From the NCBI RefSeq assembly GCF_002646595.1, contig NZ_PDUD01000001.1:248001-312000 (forward strand): a DNA stretch of 64,000 nucleotides, read 5' to 3'. The position numbers were made by a program, and so were the translations under genes. Shown piece after piece: positions 15,689-25,558 of this stretch. Numbering within the stretch: the stretch's first letter is position 1; each line of letters opens with the position of its first letter. The notes beneath the pieces are model-generated. The model searched no databases. It was not told where the DNA came from and saw only the letters and a program-made list of their open reading frames with translations. This stretch comes from Flavilitoribacter nigricans DSM 23189 = NBRC 102662 (GTDB lineage: Bacteria > Bacteroidota > Bacteroidia > Chitinophagales > Saprospiraceae).

Positions 15689-18600
15689 CTAGGCATCCAA
15701 TACCGCCACTTTCAGATCTACCTGTGGTTGCTCATTCCGACGGCGCAGTACGGCTTTGTAATCCCGCGGCATCACTTTCACAAAAAGCTTTTTAGATTCG
15801 TTCCAGTTGTCCAGGATGTCCAGAGCGGTTTTACTGCTCGTGTAGGAGAAATGGTTACGGATCATCCGGCGCAGCAGTTCGAAATCGGCTTCATCCAGCG
15901 GATCCAGATCGATCATTTCCTGGTTGACCAGCGATTCGAATTTTTTCTCCGGATTGTAAACGTAGGCCATGCCGCCGCTCATACCGGCAGCAAAGTTCTT
16001 ACCGGTTTCTCCCAGTACCACTACTACCCCACCGGTCATGTATTCACAACCGTGGTCACCGATACCTTCCACCACTGCCTTCACCCCGGAGTTCCGGACG
16101 CAGAAGCGTTCTCCGGCCGTTCCTTTGATGTAGGCCTCACCGGAAGTTGCACCGTAGAAGGCCACGTTACCGATGATGATGTTCTCGTGGGGATCGAAAG
16201 TAGCTTCCCGGTCCGGCACCACGATCAGGCGACCGCCGGAAAGTCCTTTTCCAAAGTAGTCATTGGCTTCACCTTCCAGGGTGAATTCCAGCCCTTTCGC
16301 TCCGAAGGCACCGAAACTCTGACCGGCCGAGCCCCGGAAACGATACTGGATCGTAGCGTCCGGCAAACCTTCCGCGTGGAAGCGTCTGGAGATCTCCGAA
16401 GAGAGCATGGCGCCAACCGCCCGGTCGGTATTTTTGATCTTGAAGGTCGTATTTACCACCTGCGCATCGTTAAGCGCGGGCTGGGCGTGTTCGATCAGGC
16501 GACGGTCCAGTACGTCGGCGATACCGTGGTCCTGCTCAACGCGCTTGAATTGTCCAACCGAGGGATCAGCCGGCTCCTTATACAGGATCGGGCTCAGATC
16601 AAGTGCCTGGTATTTCCAGTAATCGATATGTTGTTTTACTTTCAGCAGTTCTACCTTACCCACCATTTCTTCCACGGTACGGAAGCCGAGTTCCGCCATG
16701 ATCTCCCGCAGTTCCTGCGCCAGGAAGGTAAAGAAATTGATCACGTGCTCGGGATCTCCCGTAAAGCGTTTACGCAGTTCCGGATCCTGGGTAGCGATAC
16801 CGACCGGGCAGGTGTTCAGGTGACACTTCCGCATCATGATACAGCCTTCGACCACCAGCGCGGCGGTGGCAACGCCCCACTCTTCGGCGCCCAGCAAAGT
16901 AGCGATCGCCAGGTCCCGACCGGTACGGATCTGACCGTCCGTTTGCAGGACGACCCGGTCGCGCAGTTTGTTTTTCACCAAAGTCTGGTGTGATTCTGCC
17001 AGACCCAGTTCCCACGGCAGACCGGCGTGCCGGATAGACGTCAGCGGTGAAGCCCCCGTACCGCCGTCGTGTCCGGCGATCAGGATAGCGTCTGCGTGCG
17101 CTTTGGCCACCCCGGAGGCAATAATACCTACACCGGCTTTGGAAACCAGTTTCACGTTGATCCGGGCATCCGGATTGGCGTTTTTCAGGTCAAAGATCAG
17201 CTGAGCCAGATCCTCGATGGAATAAATATCGTGGTGCGGAGGCGGTGAGATCAGACCTACGCCCGGCGTTGAATTCCGCACCCGGCCGATCCAGTCGTCC
17301 ACTTTATGGCCGGGAAGCTGTCCACCCTCACCGGGTTTTGCACCCTGGGCCATTTTAATCTGCAGTTCGATGGCATTGTTCAGGTAGTAACTGGTTACCC
17401 CGAAACGTCCGGAAGCTACCTGCTTGATCGCAGAACGCTCCCAGTCTCCATTTTCTTTCCGATCGAAGCGGATGGGATCTTCACCCCCTTCTCCACTGTT
17501 ACTACGGCCGCCGATCTTGTTCATCGCGATCGCCAGGGTCGAGTGGGCCTCGTGGGAAATTGAACCGAAGGACATGGCTCCCGTTGCAAAACGCTTCAGG
17601 ATTTTCTCTACCGGCTCTACCTCGGAGATATCGATCGCCTCACCTTTGCGAAAGGTCAGCAGGCCACGCAGCGTCAGTGCCTGTTCTGCCTGATCGTTGA
17701 TGATCTTACTGTATTTCTTAAAGGCGGTATAATCTTTCTTACGGGTTGCGAATTGCAACAGGTGGATGGATTGCGGATTGAACAGGTGCGCTTCGCCCCG
17801 TCGTTTCCACTGGTAGATCCCTCCGACTTCCAAGTCGGGAGCAGCCGTCGAAGAATGCGGGAAGGCCAGATGGTGGCGAACCAGCACTTCTTTGGCAATA
17901 CCGTCGTACCCGATCCCTTCGATCCGGGATACGGAGCCGGCAAAGCAATGATCCACCACTTCTTTGTTCAATCCCAGGATCTCAAAGATCTGCGCTCCCT
18001 GGTAGGATTGCAGCGTGGAGATACCGATCTTGGACATGATCTTCAACAGACCTTTACCCACTGCTTTTTTATAAGTGTACAGCAGTTTGTCCAGAGAAAG
18101 ATCATCTTCGAATACCCCGCCACGGCGTCTCAGGTCCGCAATGCTGGCGTAAGCCATATACGGGTTGATCGCACTGGCCCCGTAGCCGATCAGGGTAGCG
18201 AAGTGATGGGTTTCCCGCGCGTCCCCGGTCTCGACCACAATGGAGGTCAGTGCCCGCAATCCGGTACGGATCAGGTGATGGTGCACTGCTCCCACTGCCA
18301 GCAATGAAGGCAGCGGTGCCCGGTAAGCATTGGCGTTGCGATCGGACAGGATCAGGATATTTGCGCCGTTCCGGGTCAGATCTTCGGCTACCGCACAGAT
18401 GTGATCGATAGCGGCCCGCAGGCGTCCACCCTGGCCGTCGGCGTCAAAAAGCGTATCGATCACGCCGGAACGGAAACGCGGGTGATGTAGTTCTTTTATC
18501 TTTTTCAGTTCCCCGTTGCTCAGCAGCGGTTGATCCAGGTGGATGAAGCTCGCTCTTTCCGGACCGCGATCCAGAATATTGCGGGAGCCACCCAGCATCG

Positions 18601-20230
18601 CGTACAGGGACATCACTGAGCGCTCCCGGATGGGGTCGATCGGCGGGTTGGTCACCTGTGCGAACAACTGTTTGAAATAGTTGCCCAGGTGCTGACTGTG
18701 GTGAGACAGTACCGCCAGCGGCGTATCCGCTCCCATGGAGCCGATCGGATCCTTGCCCTCCTTGATCATCGGAGCGAGCAGTACCCGGAGGTCTTCTTTC
18801 GTAAAACCGAAAAGCTGTTGGTTCCGGAACAGGGTCTTTTCATCCAGCTCGATCACTGGATTACCGCGCTCCTGGATATCGTCCAGGGTGAGGCGATGCT
18901 CATCCAGCCACTCACGGTACGGCAGACGCTGGCAGATGATGGATTTCAGTTCTTCGTCACCGATGATGCGGTGTTCGTCCAGGTCGGCGATCAGGATCTT
19001 ACCCGGTTGCAGGCGACCTTTCTTTACCACTTTGGACTGATCGATCGGAATTACCCCGGCCTCCGAGGCCACGATCAGTACATTATCATCCGTGAGGCAG
19101 TATCGGGACGGACGCAGACCGTTACGGTCCAGTGTAGCTCCTACCAGAATCCCATCCGTAAAACAGATGGAGGCGGGACCGTCCCAGGGTTCCATAATGG
19201 TTTTGTGATACTCGTAGAAAGCCTTTTTGTAGTCCTCCATATGATCATCGTGCTGCCACGCTTCCGGGATCATCATCATCAGAGCGTGCGGCAGGGAGAT
19301 GCCACTGAGTACCAAAAACTCTAGCACGTTATCGAAGTTACCGGAATCCGACAGGTGCTGTCCGCAGATGGGTTTCAGCTTTTCCAGTTCTTCTTCGCTG
19401 AACAATTCGGCCTTGATCAGTTTCTCTTTCGCTTTCCACCAGTTGACGTTACCCTGGATGGTGTTGATCTCCCCGTTGTGGGCTACGTAGCGGAACGGCT
19501 GGGCCAGTTTCCATTTAGGCACCGTGTTCGTGGAGAACCGGGAGTGTACCAGGGCGATCGCAGATTTGTAGTTGGGATCCTGAAGATCAGCAAAATACGG
19601 CTGCACCTGGTAGGTCGTCAACTGACCTTTGTAGACAATCGTCTTATAAGAAAAGGAAGTAATGTAAAATTCGTCTTTGGACTGGGGATACGTAAGGTGT
19701 ATGTTATGCGTAGCGTATTTGCGTAGGATGTACAAACGACGCTCCAGGGTTTTCAGATCAAGCTTATCCTTGGGACGCACAAATACCTGTTCCATACGGG
19801 GTTCCACGGACATGGCCGAGGGACCGATATCATCATTTATGGTTTTCAGAGGACGGTAACCGATCAGGTCAAAACCGCACTCATCGATATAATCGTTTAA
19901 CAGGAATCGGCTCTGCCGGCGCAATACCTCATGCTGGGGAAAAAATACCATTCCCACACCGTAAGCTCCGTATTCCGGCAAATTCAATCCGATCTTCTTA
20001 CACTCAATAGTTAAAAAATCATGTGGTACCTGGGTGAGTATCCCGGCACCGTCTCCGGTATTAGGTTCACATCCACAAGCTCCTCTATGTTCCATATTGG
20101 TCAGCATCTGCAATGCATCCGCTACCAGCTCATGGGATTTATGGCCATTCAAGTTGGCAATGAAACCAGTTCCGCAGGAATCCTTTTCCATGGATGGAAC
20201 ATATAGCCCTTGGTTGCTGCGTTCTTGCAT
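15689..20230 (-). CDS. gltB: Glutamate synthase large subunit
   Basis: This subunit releases ammonia from glutamine and adds it to 2-oxoglutarate. From ATG 20230 the product is 1513 aa, the family length. The glutaminase nucleophile is Cys19 (DSCGTGFIANLNG), exposed after removal of a short propeptide. The synthase domain holds the FMN site and the 3Fe-4S cysteines (CIMMRKCHLNTCPVGIATQ). The C-terminal glucan-like repeat region (GLSGGRLIVVP, GMSGGMAYVYN) is complete. The frame continues to 20398 with 56 codons unlike the family; I treat them as leader. A consensus promoter lies at 20498-20528. Confidence 0.95.
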   Translation of the reverse strand: MQERSNQGLYVPSMEKDSCGTGFIANLNGHKSHELVADALQMLTNMEHRGACGCEPNTGDGAGILTQVPHDFLTIECKKIGLNLPEYGAYGVGMVFFPQHEVLRRQSRFLLNDYIDECGFDLIGYRPLKTINDDIGPSAMSVEPRMEQVFVRPKDKLDLKTLERRLYILRKYATHNIHLTYPQSKDEFYITSFSYKTIVYKGQLTTYQVQPYFADLQDPNYKSAIALVHSRFSTNTVPKWKLAQPFRYVAHNGEINTIQGNVNWWKAKEKLIKAELFSEEELEKLKPICGQHLSDSGNFDNVLEFLVLSGISLPHALMMMIPEAWQHDDHMEDYKKAFYEYHKTIMEPWDGPASICFTDGILVGATLDRNGLRPSRYCLTDDNVLIVASEAGVIPIDQSKVVKKGRLQPGKILIADLDEHRIIGDEELKSIICQRLPYREWLDEHRLTLDDIQERGNPVIELDEKTLFRNQQLFGFTKEDLRVLLAPMIKEGKDPIGSMGADTPLAVLSHHSQHLGNYFKQLFAQVTNPPIDPIRERSVMSLYAMLGGSRNILDRGPERASFIHLDQPLLSNGELKKIKELHHPRFRSGVIDTLFDADGQGGRLRAAIDHICAVAEDLTRNGANILILSDRNANAYRAPLPSLLAVGAVHHHLIRTGLRALTSIVVETGDARETHHFATLIGYGASAINPYMAYASIADLRRRGGVFEDDLSLDKLLYTYKKAVGKGLLKIMSKIGISTLQSYQGAQIFEILGLNKEVVDHCFAGSVSRIEGIGYDGIAKEVLVRHHLAFPHSSTAAPDLEVGGIYQWKRRGEAHLFNPQSIHLLQFATRKKDYTAFKKYSKIINDQAEQALTLRGLLTFRKGEAIDISEVEPVEKILKRFATGAMSFGSISHEAHSTLAIAMNKIGGRSNSGEGGEDPIRFDRKENGDWERSAIKQVASGRFGVTSYYLNNAIELQIKMAQGAKPGEGGQLPGHKVDDWIGRVRNSTPGVGLISPPPHHDIYSIEDLAQLIFDLKNANPDARINVKLVSKAGVGIIASGVAKAHADAILIAGHDGGTGASPLTSIRHAGLPWELGLAESHQTLVKNKLRDRVVLQTDGQIRTGRDLAIATLLGAEEWGVATAALVVEGCIMMRKCHLNTCPVGIATQDPELRKRFTGDPEHVINFFTFLAQELREIMAELGFRTVEEMVGKVELLKVKQHIDYWKYQALDLSPILYKEPADPSVGQFKRVEQDHGIADVLDRRLIEHAQPALNDAQVVNTTFKIKNTDRAVGAMLSSEISRRFHAEGLPDATIQYRFRGSAGQSFGAFGAKGLEFTLEGEANDYFGKGLSGGRLIVVPDREATFDPHENIIIGNVAFYGATSGEAYIKGTAGERFCVRNSGVKAVVEGIGDHGCEYMTGGVVVVLGETGKNFAAGMSGGMAYVYNPEKKFESLVNQEMIDLDPLDEADFELLRRMIRNHFSYTSSKTALDILDNWNESKKLFVKVMPRDYKAVLRRRNEQPQVDLKVAVLDA

Positions 20231-20497
20231 AGATCTATTCGTTATTGGCGTTGAAAAAAAGGAGTTTTTCAGAACATGAAGACGTTGGTAAGGCTTCACC
20301 TTAAACTCCGAAACAAGCTGCTGATCGCATTGGATCCCCGGTCCGGATCTCAAACAATGGATCAATTTTAATTTGGCGTTATTCAGTAGGACTTGCATCA
20401 GAACTGTGCTAACATCCTAATTTGCAATCATCTGTGGTTTAAAGAGGTGTCGTTCAGCTCTAATACTAGTTGAAAGATTTGACTTTAGCCGGGCTAA

Positions 20498-20528
20498 CAA
20501 AAATAGGAAATTTCGATGAGTTTACAAA
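20498..20528 (-). promoter_or_regulatory. Promoter of gltBD
   Basis: On the minus strand, TTTG (20528-20525), a 19-nt spacer and TATTTTTG (20505-20498): a near-ideal Bacteroidota promoter. The start is expected near 20491, giving a leader of about 260 nt to the ATG at 20230. Confidence 0.65.
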
Positions 20529-20810
20529 TGAATATTATTCAAGCGAAACCCGCTATTCTTTAAATTTTACTTAAAACTACGAATGGAAGTAAAGGAATTA
20601 ATAATTTTTGGGGTGATTTCACTAAAAAAGCAAATTTTGTTAATTCAAATATTAAACGGAATTATCCGGATCTGTAGAATAAAAAATTCACAATGCGGGG
20701 CTAATGCCATATTTTATTTTAGCCCAAATGGGCGAAAATGAATTCTGCCGCATCGTTAAAATTTCATTTCTGGTACGATCCCTAAACGAATTTTCTACCC
20801 AATAATGTAG
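20529..20810. other. AT-rich intergenic stretch upstream of gltB
   Basis: No gene is seen. The stretch is markedly AT-rich compared with its surroundings and ends at the stop of the zinc-ribbon gene. A 4-bp GCCC/GGGC hairpin near 20725 is the only structure noted. Regulatory sites for gltBD may lie here. Confidence 0.5.
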
Positions 20811-21647
20811 TTATGCGGACCAGGCGGAAAGTCGCTTCAGCAGTTTCAGCATTTTCTGGTTCAGCGAGGGATTTACGTTGAAAAAATAGCCGTTGATATT
20901 GATCCATTCCTTCTCTCTTTCCAGACCTTTGAGCTGGTCGTAAGCCACCTGCCTGGCCTTCTGTAAGTGCGCTTTCCAATAGATCGCTTTTTCGGTAAGC
21001 GCGAACCCTTCCTTGCAGGATCCGAATAAACTCTGATCACAGATCAGCAGGATCTTTTCGCTCTTTTCCGGGAACAGGAACGACCGCCCGGCATTTTTCA
21101 ACTTATTGACCGGCATGGTTAAAAAATCGGTATAAACGACTTCCGACTCGTGGGCGAAATCCAGATAATCCAATACCATCTGAAACAGGTCGATCTCTTG
21201 CGGATCCAGATGCTGGTACTTCAGAATGCTTTCGGGAAGCGGGGTATCCAGCAGATCCTGACAATAGCGAATGATGAAAAAATCGGTAAGTTCCTCCAAC
21301 AGCTTCCCTACTTTTTTGTTAGCTGTCCGGACGGAGATCGCATCCGTATTGAGTTGGGCCTGCAGCTTCTCCCCTACCTGTTTGGCCCGCCGCTCCACGA
21401 TATCCCGGAATCCGGATTCGTACACCCGCTCGGAAAATGGCAGGTGCTCCGATTTGCCGAGTTCGGTGCGTACTTTTTGTTGGAGCGCTGCGAAAAAATG
21501 GGCGCTAATCTGGGTGGCTACCTCATCATCCCAGTTCACTGTAAATATGGCGTCCTCTGCTTTTTGCTCGTGCTGAGGCGCTCCACACTGAATACAGAAG
21601 CGAGCTTCGTCCGGTAAGGGTGTCTGACAGTTAGGACAGGATTTCAA
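20811..21647 (-). CDS. Zinc-ribbon protein with a PH-like C-terminal region
   Basis: From the TTG at 21647 the product is about 278 aa and begins with a double zinc knuckle (CPNCQTPLPDEARFCIQCG). A long helical middle part follows. The C-terminal region (GFALTEKAIYWKAHLQKARQVAYDQLKGL) resembles the bacterial PH-like fold seen in YokE-type proteins. The function is unknown. The frame extends to a GTG at 21710, but that would overlap the divergent DUF2256 gene and add residues not typical before such ribbons. The TTG start right before KSCPNC is preferred. Confidence 0.7.
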   Translation of the reverse strand: MKSCPNCQTPLPDEARFCIQCGAPQHEQKAEDAIFTVNWDDEVATQISAHFFAALQQKVRTELGKSEHLPFSERVYESGFRDIVERRAKQVGEKLQAQLNTDAISVRTANKKVGKLLEELTDFFIIRYCQDLLDTPLPESILKYQHLDPQEIDLFQMVLDYLDFAHESEVVYTDFLTMPVNKLKNAGRSFLFPEKSEKILLICDQSLFGSCKEGFALTEKAIYWKAHLQKARQVAYDQLKGLEREKEWININGYFFNVNPSLNQKMLKLLKRLSAWSA

Positions 21648-21697
21648 ACTGGATGCTTTAAATTTTTTTGAATTTCCAACTCTAAAATGCCAAAAAT

Positions 21698-21838
21698 ATG
21701 GCCAAAGCACGAAAAAAGAGCGAATTACCTAGTAAAATCTGCCCGGTTTGCCAACGTCCCTTCGTCTGGCGCAAGAAATGGGCCAAAAACTGGGAGGAAG
21801 TGCGCTACTGCAGCGAACGCTGCCGTCGGAATCGATAA
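21698..21838 (+). CDS. DUF2256-family small cysteine-rich protein
   Basis: A 46-codon gene (ATG 21698, TAA 21836-21838) encodes a basic protein with two Cys pairs: CPVCQRPF at residues 15-22 and [10 protein letters not shown] at the end. The tryptophan-rich middle ([17 protein letters not shown]) is the hallmark of DUF2256, a family of about 45-60 aa proteins thought to bind zinc. It lies between two minus-strand genes and is easily missed because of its size. The role is unknown. Its stop is 24 nt from the stop of the convergent cytochrome/LRR gene. Confidence 0.85.
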   Translation: MAKARKKSELPSKICPVCQRPFVWRKKWAKNWEEVRYCSERCRRNR

Positions 21839-21861
21839 AACCTAAAGCACTGACAGTCAGC

Positions 21862-24087
21862 TTATTTTGAAGCTGCGCCGGTGTTATTCAAAGAACTGAT
21901 CCCCTCCGTCCCTTCCGGGATCAGCGCCTGAGAGGCATCATTGTAAAAATAGACCTCATCGAGAAAAACCCAGGAGGGATCACCTTTCCCCTGGTGCCAG
22001 GCCGGTAGCGATGGCAGCGGTCTGGCCACGATCTTGTAGCAGGCAAAAGTAGAAGCGGGTATACGGATATCCAGTCCTCTCACCTCGTTCGGCAGGTATT
22101 TCTCCGGTAATTGGGGATTAAATTTGCGGATCAATCGCAGATTGCCCGCATCCGGTCCGCCCCAGACTTCAATATTCATGGGCGTCATGATGTAGGAGCC
22201 GATATTTTGCAGATAACTCAGCGTAATGGTCGAAATGGGAATGGCGGGATCCTCCGGATAGAACAGGGCCTCGAAGGCCTCCTTGCGGAATCCGATCCAA
22301 AAGGGAGACTGAAAATTATTGGCGAAGCCTTTTTTTCCGTCGATCAATCCCGGAGCTCCCGAGCCGGTGTATTTCTGATTGGGACTGGTCAGTAATTTAG
22401 CTTCCCGGATAGGAATGGACTTCGGGAAAAAAGTAGCCGTAACCTGTTCGCTGCCCAGCCAGTTTTCCCGAAATGCCCGGGCTTTGACCACTGCATACTG
22501 ACTCGGTGCGATCGGCCCTTCGTAAATCGGTGCATCGGTGCTGTCCGGTTCGCTGCCGTCAACGGTATACCGGATCACAGCTCCCGGGAAATTGTGTTTC
22601 AAGTGGATCTCCTCCCGGCCTTCCAGATTATCCATTCTTTTGACCACCGGCGGACTGAGTTGCAGCAATTCCTTCGCTTCCGGCTGGTAACCGCTCTGAA
22701 TGTCAATAGCCGGGAACGCATGGATCAAGGCCCTGATGCCAACAGAATCCAAAGCCGTATTCCAGATAAACAGTTCTTCCAGCCTGGGCAGCCCGCGCAG
22801 GGTAGCCGTAATACTGGTATCTACCGGCAGACCGGAAAGAGAAAGACTGCGCAATTCACCGCAATCGGCCAGTACTTCCAGACCTTTGCCCGAGAGATCG
22901 GTATTGTTCAGGTTGAGTTTTTCCAGACGATGGAACTTGCGGATCACTTCCAGTTCATCGTCTTCAATGGGGAGATGGTCCAGTTTCAGGTCCACCAGTT
23001 GATCCCGTACCTTGAGCAGATCGGCCAGGAACTCCTTCTCGTAAGTTTCCCGGATGAAAATGGCAGCCCGTAAGGCCGGCGATCCCTGGGCGATAGGCGT
23101 AACGGTCCGAAATGGGATGTTCAGCTCTTCAATGACAGCCGTGGAAGCTGGAGCAAAATCATAGGCAACCTCCAGTTCAGCCTGGGCCGCCTGGATCTGT
23201 TCCATGGCCAGTAATTTCAGCGGACTGTCGTCCGGCAGGTCCCGGATTGGTATAGTCATATCCGCTCCCTGGGCGATCCAGTTCCTGAGCAGGTCGATCT
23301 CCGCTTCCGTCAGTTGGGGTTTGCCCTCCGGCGGCATATGTTCTTCCGTTTCAAGCGGTAATTCCAGGCGTTCGATCAGCAGGCTTTCTGCGTGATCTCC
23401 GGCCGTGAAAGGTACGCCGGTGTCTCCGCCTTTCCGGAATTTTTTAATATCCGTCATAACCAGGCCGCCCTTGGCTTTACTTTCATTGTGACAACTGAAA
23501 CATTTCTGCTGGAATACCGGGACGATCAAGGCCTCGTAGACCGGTGTAGCCGCCGTTATTGCTGGTTTTTCGTTTTGTAAAGGTGCCAGGACAAAGTCTT
23601 CTCCGTGGGTGATCCCAGCCCCCAGATGACCGGCGATCAGGAGCACCAGGATGTTGGCCGCAAGCCCGAACTGAAAAAGCCGGCTTACCTTTTGCTGACC
23701 TTTGAGCCAGACGAAAAGGCCGTAGGTCAGCCAACTCAGTACGATGCCAGCCCATTTATGCTGATCTACCAGTTCGCCGTTGTAACCCGACTCTCGGGCC
23801 AGAAAGAATCCCATTAAGGCGGTGAGGGCGGCCGTTATGCTACCCAATGCCAGAACGAAAAGGTGCATCTGGTAAAAGGAGGGCTCCGGCAGGTGCTTCT
23901 TTACAAACGGAAGCAACGCCAGTAACAAAAGAAAGCCGATCGGCAGGTGCAACAACATCGGGTGCATGCGGCCTACAGCCTGTAGCCACTCCGGCACCAT
24001 TACCTGATCTTCCACAAACAGGAAAAAGATCAGCAGGAGATTTATCGCAAATACCGCATTGGAAACAACACTATAAAATAGCTTCAT
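21862..24087 (-). CDS. DUF2231 membrane protein with cytochrome c, LRR and chitobiase-C-like domains
   Basis: The 741-aa protein has four DUF2231 membrane helices (HPMLLHLPIGFLLLLALLP, ending GHLGAGITHGEDFV), a planctomycete-type cytochrome domain with one CFSCH motif near residue 197, leucine-rich repeats (about 370-480), a CHB_HEX_C-type beta domain (IRYTVDGSEPDSTDAPIYEG, about 505-570) and a C-terminal domain of about 150 residues that may be jelly-roll or carbohydrate-binding. It is a longer paralogue of the protein at 3425-4867. It lies 12 nt downstream of the DUF1501 gene, so it is the last gene of a three-gene operon. Its role is unknown. Confidence 0.85.
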   Translation of the reverse strand: MKLFYSVVSNAVFAINLLLIFFLFVEDQVMVPEWLQAVGRMHPMLLHLPIGFLLLLALLPFVKKHLPEPSFYQMHLFVLALGSITAALTALMGFFLARESGYNGELVDQHKWAGIVLSWLTYGLFVWLKGQQKVSRLFQFGLAANILVLLIAGHLGAGITHGEDFVLAPLQNEKPAITAATPVYEALIVPVFQQKCFSCHNESKAKGGLVMTDIKKFRKGGDTGVPFTAGDHAESLLIERLELPLETEEHMPPEGKPQLTEAEIDLLRNWIAQGADMTIPIRDLPDDSPLKLLAMEQIQAAQAELEVAYDFAPASTAVIEELNIPFRTVTPIAQGSPALRAAIFIRETYEKEFLADLLKVRDQLVDLKLDHLPIEDDELEVIRKFHRLEKLNLNNTDLSGKGLEVLADCGELRSLSLSGLPVDTSITATLRGLPRLEELFIWNTALDSVGIRALIHAFPAIDIQSGYQPEAKELLQLSPPVVKRMDNLEGREEIHLKHNFPGAVIRYTVDGSEPDSTDAPIYEGPIAPSQYAVVKARAFRENWLGSEQVTATFFPKSIPIREAKLLTSPNQKYTGSGAPGLIDGKKGFANNFQSPFWIGFRKEAFEALFYPEDPAIPISTITLSYLQNIGSYIMTPMNIEVWGGPDAGNLRLIRKFNPQLPEKYLPNEVRGLDIRIPASTFACYKIVARPLPSLPAWHQGKGDPSWVFLDEVYFYNDASQALIPEGTEGISSLNNTGAASK

Positions 24088-24099
24088 AGACTAATGTAA

Positions 24100-25554
24100 C
24101 TAAGCAATAACGCCTTTCACCACTTTGCCGGCCACATCGGTCAGACGGTAGCGACGGCCCAGGTGTTTATAAGTCAGTTTTTCGTGATCCAGCCCCATCA
24201 AATGCAGGATGGTGGCGTGGAAATCATTGACGTGTACCGGATTTTCTACAATGTTATAACCGAATTCATCGGTCTGACCGTAGGTGATCCCGGGTTTCAC
24301 CCCACCACCGGCCATCCAGATGGTGTAGCAGCGCGGGTGGTGATCCCGGCCGTAGTTATCTTTTCCGAGATTCCCCTGACAGTAATTGGTCCGTCCGAAT
24401 TCTCCGCCCCAGATCACCAGGGTTTCGTCCAACAGACCACGCTGTTTGAGGTCGGTAAGCAGTGCTGCCGTAGGCCGGTCGACCTCCTGGGCCTGCTGGG
24501 CCATCTCTCCGACCAGGTTACCGTGCTGATCCCATCCCTGGTGATAGAGCTGTACAAAGCGTACGCCGGCTTCCGACAGTTTTCGGGCTAGCAGGCAATT
24601 GGCCGCGTAGGAACCCGGAGCCAGGCAGTCCGGCCCGTACATGCGAACGATGTGTTCCGGTTCCTGACTGAGATCCGTCAGTTCGGGCACGGCCGTCTGC
24701 ATACGATACGCCATTTCGTATTGTTTGATCTTGGTATTGATCTCCGGATCGCCAAAGGATGCGTAGTTCTGACTGTTCAGTTCGGAAAGTTTATCCAGCA
24801 TACGACGGCGGCTCGCTTTGTCCCGACCGGCCGGATTACCCAGATATAAAACCGGATCTTCACTATTACTGAACTGCACGCCCTGATGGATGCTATCCAA
24901 GAAACCGTTGGTCCACAGCTTGGAATAGACACCCTGACCGTTGCCCGGTCCGCGGGAGAGCAGGACACAGAATGACGGGAGGTTCTGGTTTTCACTGCCC
25001 AGGCCGTAACTCATCCAGGCGCCCATACTGGGGCGGTTGCCCTGCTGGGCTCCGGTCTGCATAAAGGTGAGCGCCGGATCATGATTGATGGCCTCGGTGT
25101 GCATCGTTTTGATGAAACAGATGTCGTCCACCACCTTGGCGGTGTGGGGAAAGAGTTCACTCACCCAGGCTCCGGAATTTCCGTATTGCTGGAAATCAAA
25201 TTTGGAACCCACGAGGGGGAAGCGGTCCTGCCCGGAAGTCATTCCGGTGAGGCGTTGCCCCTGCCGCACGGATTCCGGCAGGTCCTGGCCGTGCATTTCC
25301 CGCAATTTGGGTTTAAAATCGAAACTTTCCAGTTGGGAAGGCGCTCCGTTCTGGAAGAGGTAGATCACCCGTTTGGCCTTGGGCGCAAAATGCGGTAAGC
25401 CCAGGGGCAAACCGGCCGCCATGCTGTCTCCTTTGGAGAACAGGTCCGGCACCATCAAAGAACCTAAGGCTACACTACCGATCCCCAGGCTTAGTTTTCC
25501 TAAAAACTGGCGACGGTTGACGTTCAGTCTGTTTTCTAAAAATTCCTTATCCAT
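24100..25554 (-). CDS. DUF1501 (sulfatase-like fold) exported protein
   Basis: The 484-aa protein starts with a Tat-type signal (NRRQFLGKLSLGIGSVALGSL) and carries DUF1501 motifs: YLFQNGAPSQLESFDFKP, AINHDPALTFMQTG, HQGWDQHGNL, and VIWGGEFGRTN followed by GRDHHP near the end. DUF1501 proteins belong to the alkaline phosphatase/sulfatase-like superfamily, but their substrate is not established. It lies 4 nt downstream of the PSD1-type gene and 12 nt upstream of the cytochrome/LRR gene. This gene order is common in Planctomycetota and in some Bacteroidota. Confidence 0.88.
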   Translation of the reverse strand: MDKEFLENRLNVNRRQFLGKLSLGIGSVALGSLMVPDLFSKGDSMAAGLPLGLPHFAPKAKRVIYLFQNGAPSQLESFDFKPKLREMHGQDLPESVRQGQRLTGMTSGQDRFPLVGSKFDFQQYGNSGAWVSELFPHTAKVVDDICFIKTMHTEAINHDPALTFMQTGAQQGNRPSMGAWMSYGLGSENQNLPSFCVLLSRGPGNGQGVYSKLWTNGFLDSIHQGVQFSNSEDPVLYLGNPAGRDKASRRRMLDKLSELNSQNYASFGDPEINTKIKQYEMAYRMQTAVPELTDLSQEPEHIVRMYGPDCLAPGSYAANCLLARKLSEAGVRFVQLYHQGWDQHGNLVGEMAQQAQEVDRPTAALLTDLKQRGLLDETLVIWGGEFGRTNYCQGNLGKDNYGRDHHPRCYTIWMAGGGVKPGITYGQTDEFGYNIVENPVHVNDFHATILHLMGLDHEKLTYKHLGRRYRLTDVAGKVVKGVIA

Positions 25555-25558
25555 ATGC

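Noticed and set aside
15728-16993. 421-codon plus-strand frame opposite gltB
   Set aside because: Antisense shadow of gltB with low-complexity His/Phe/Gln content, typical of reverse frames of GC-moderate genes.
20231-20398. 56-residue N-terminal extension of GltB
   Set aside because: The GltB active Cys normally follows a short propeptide; the added residues look non-conserved. Kept as a finding because the promoter would allow it.
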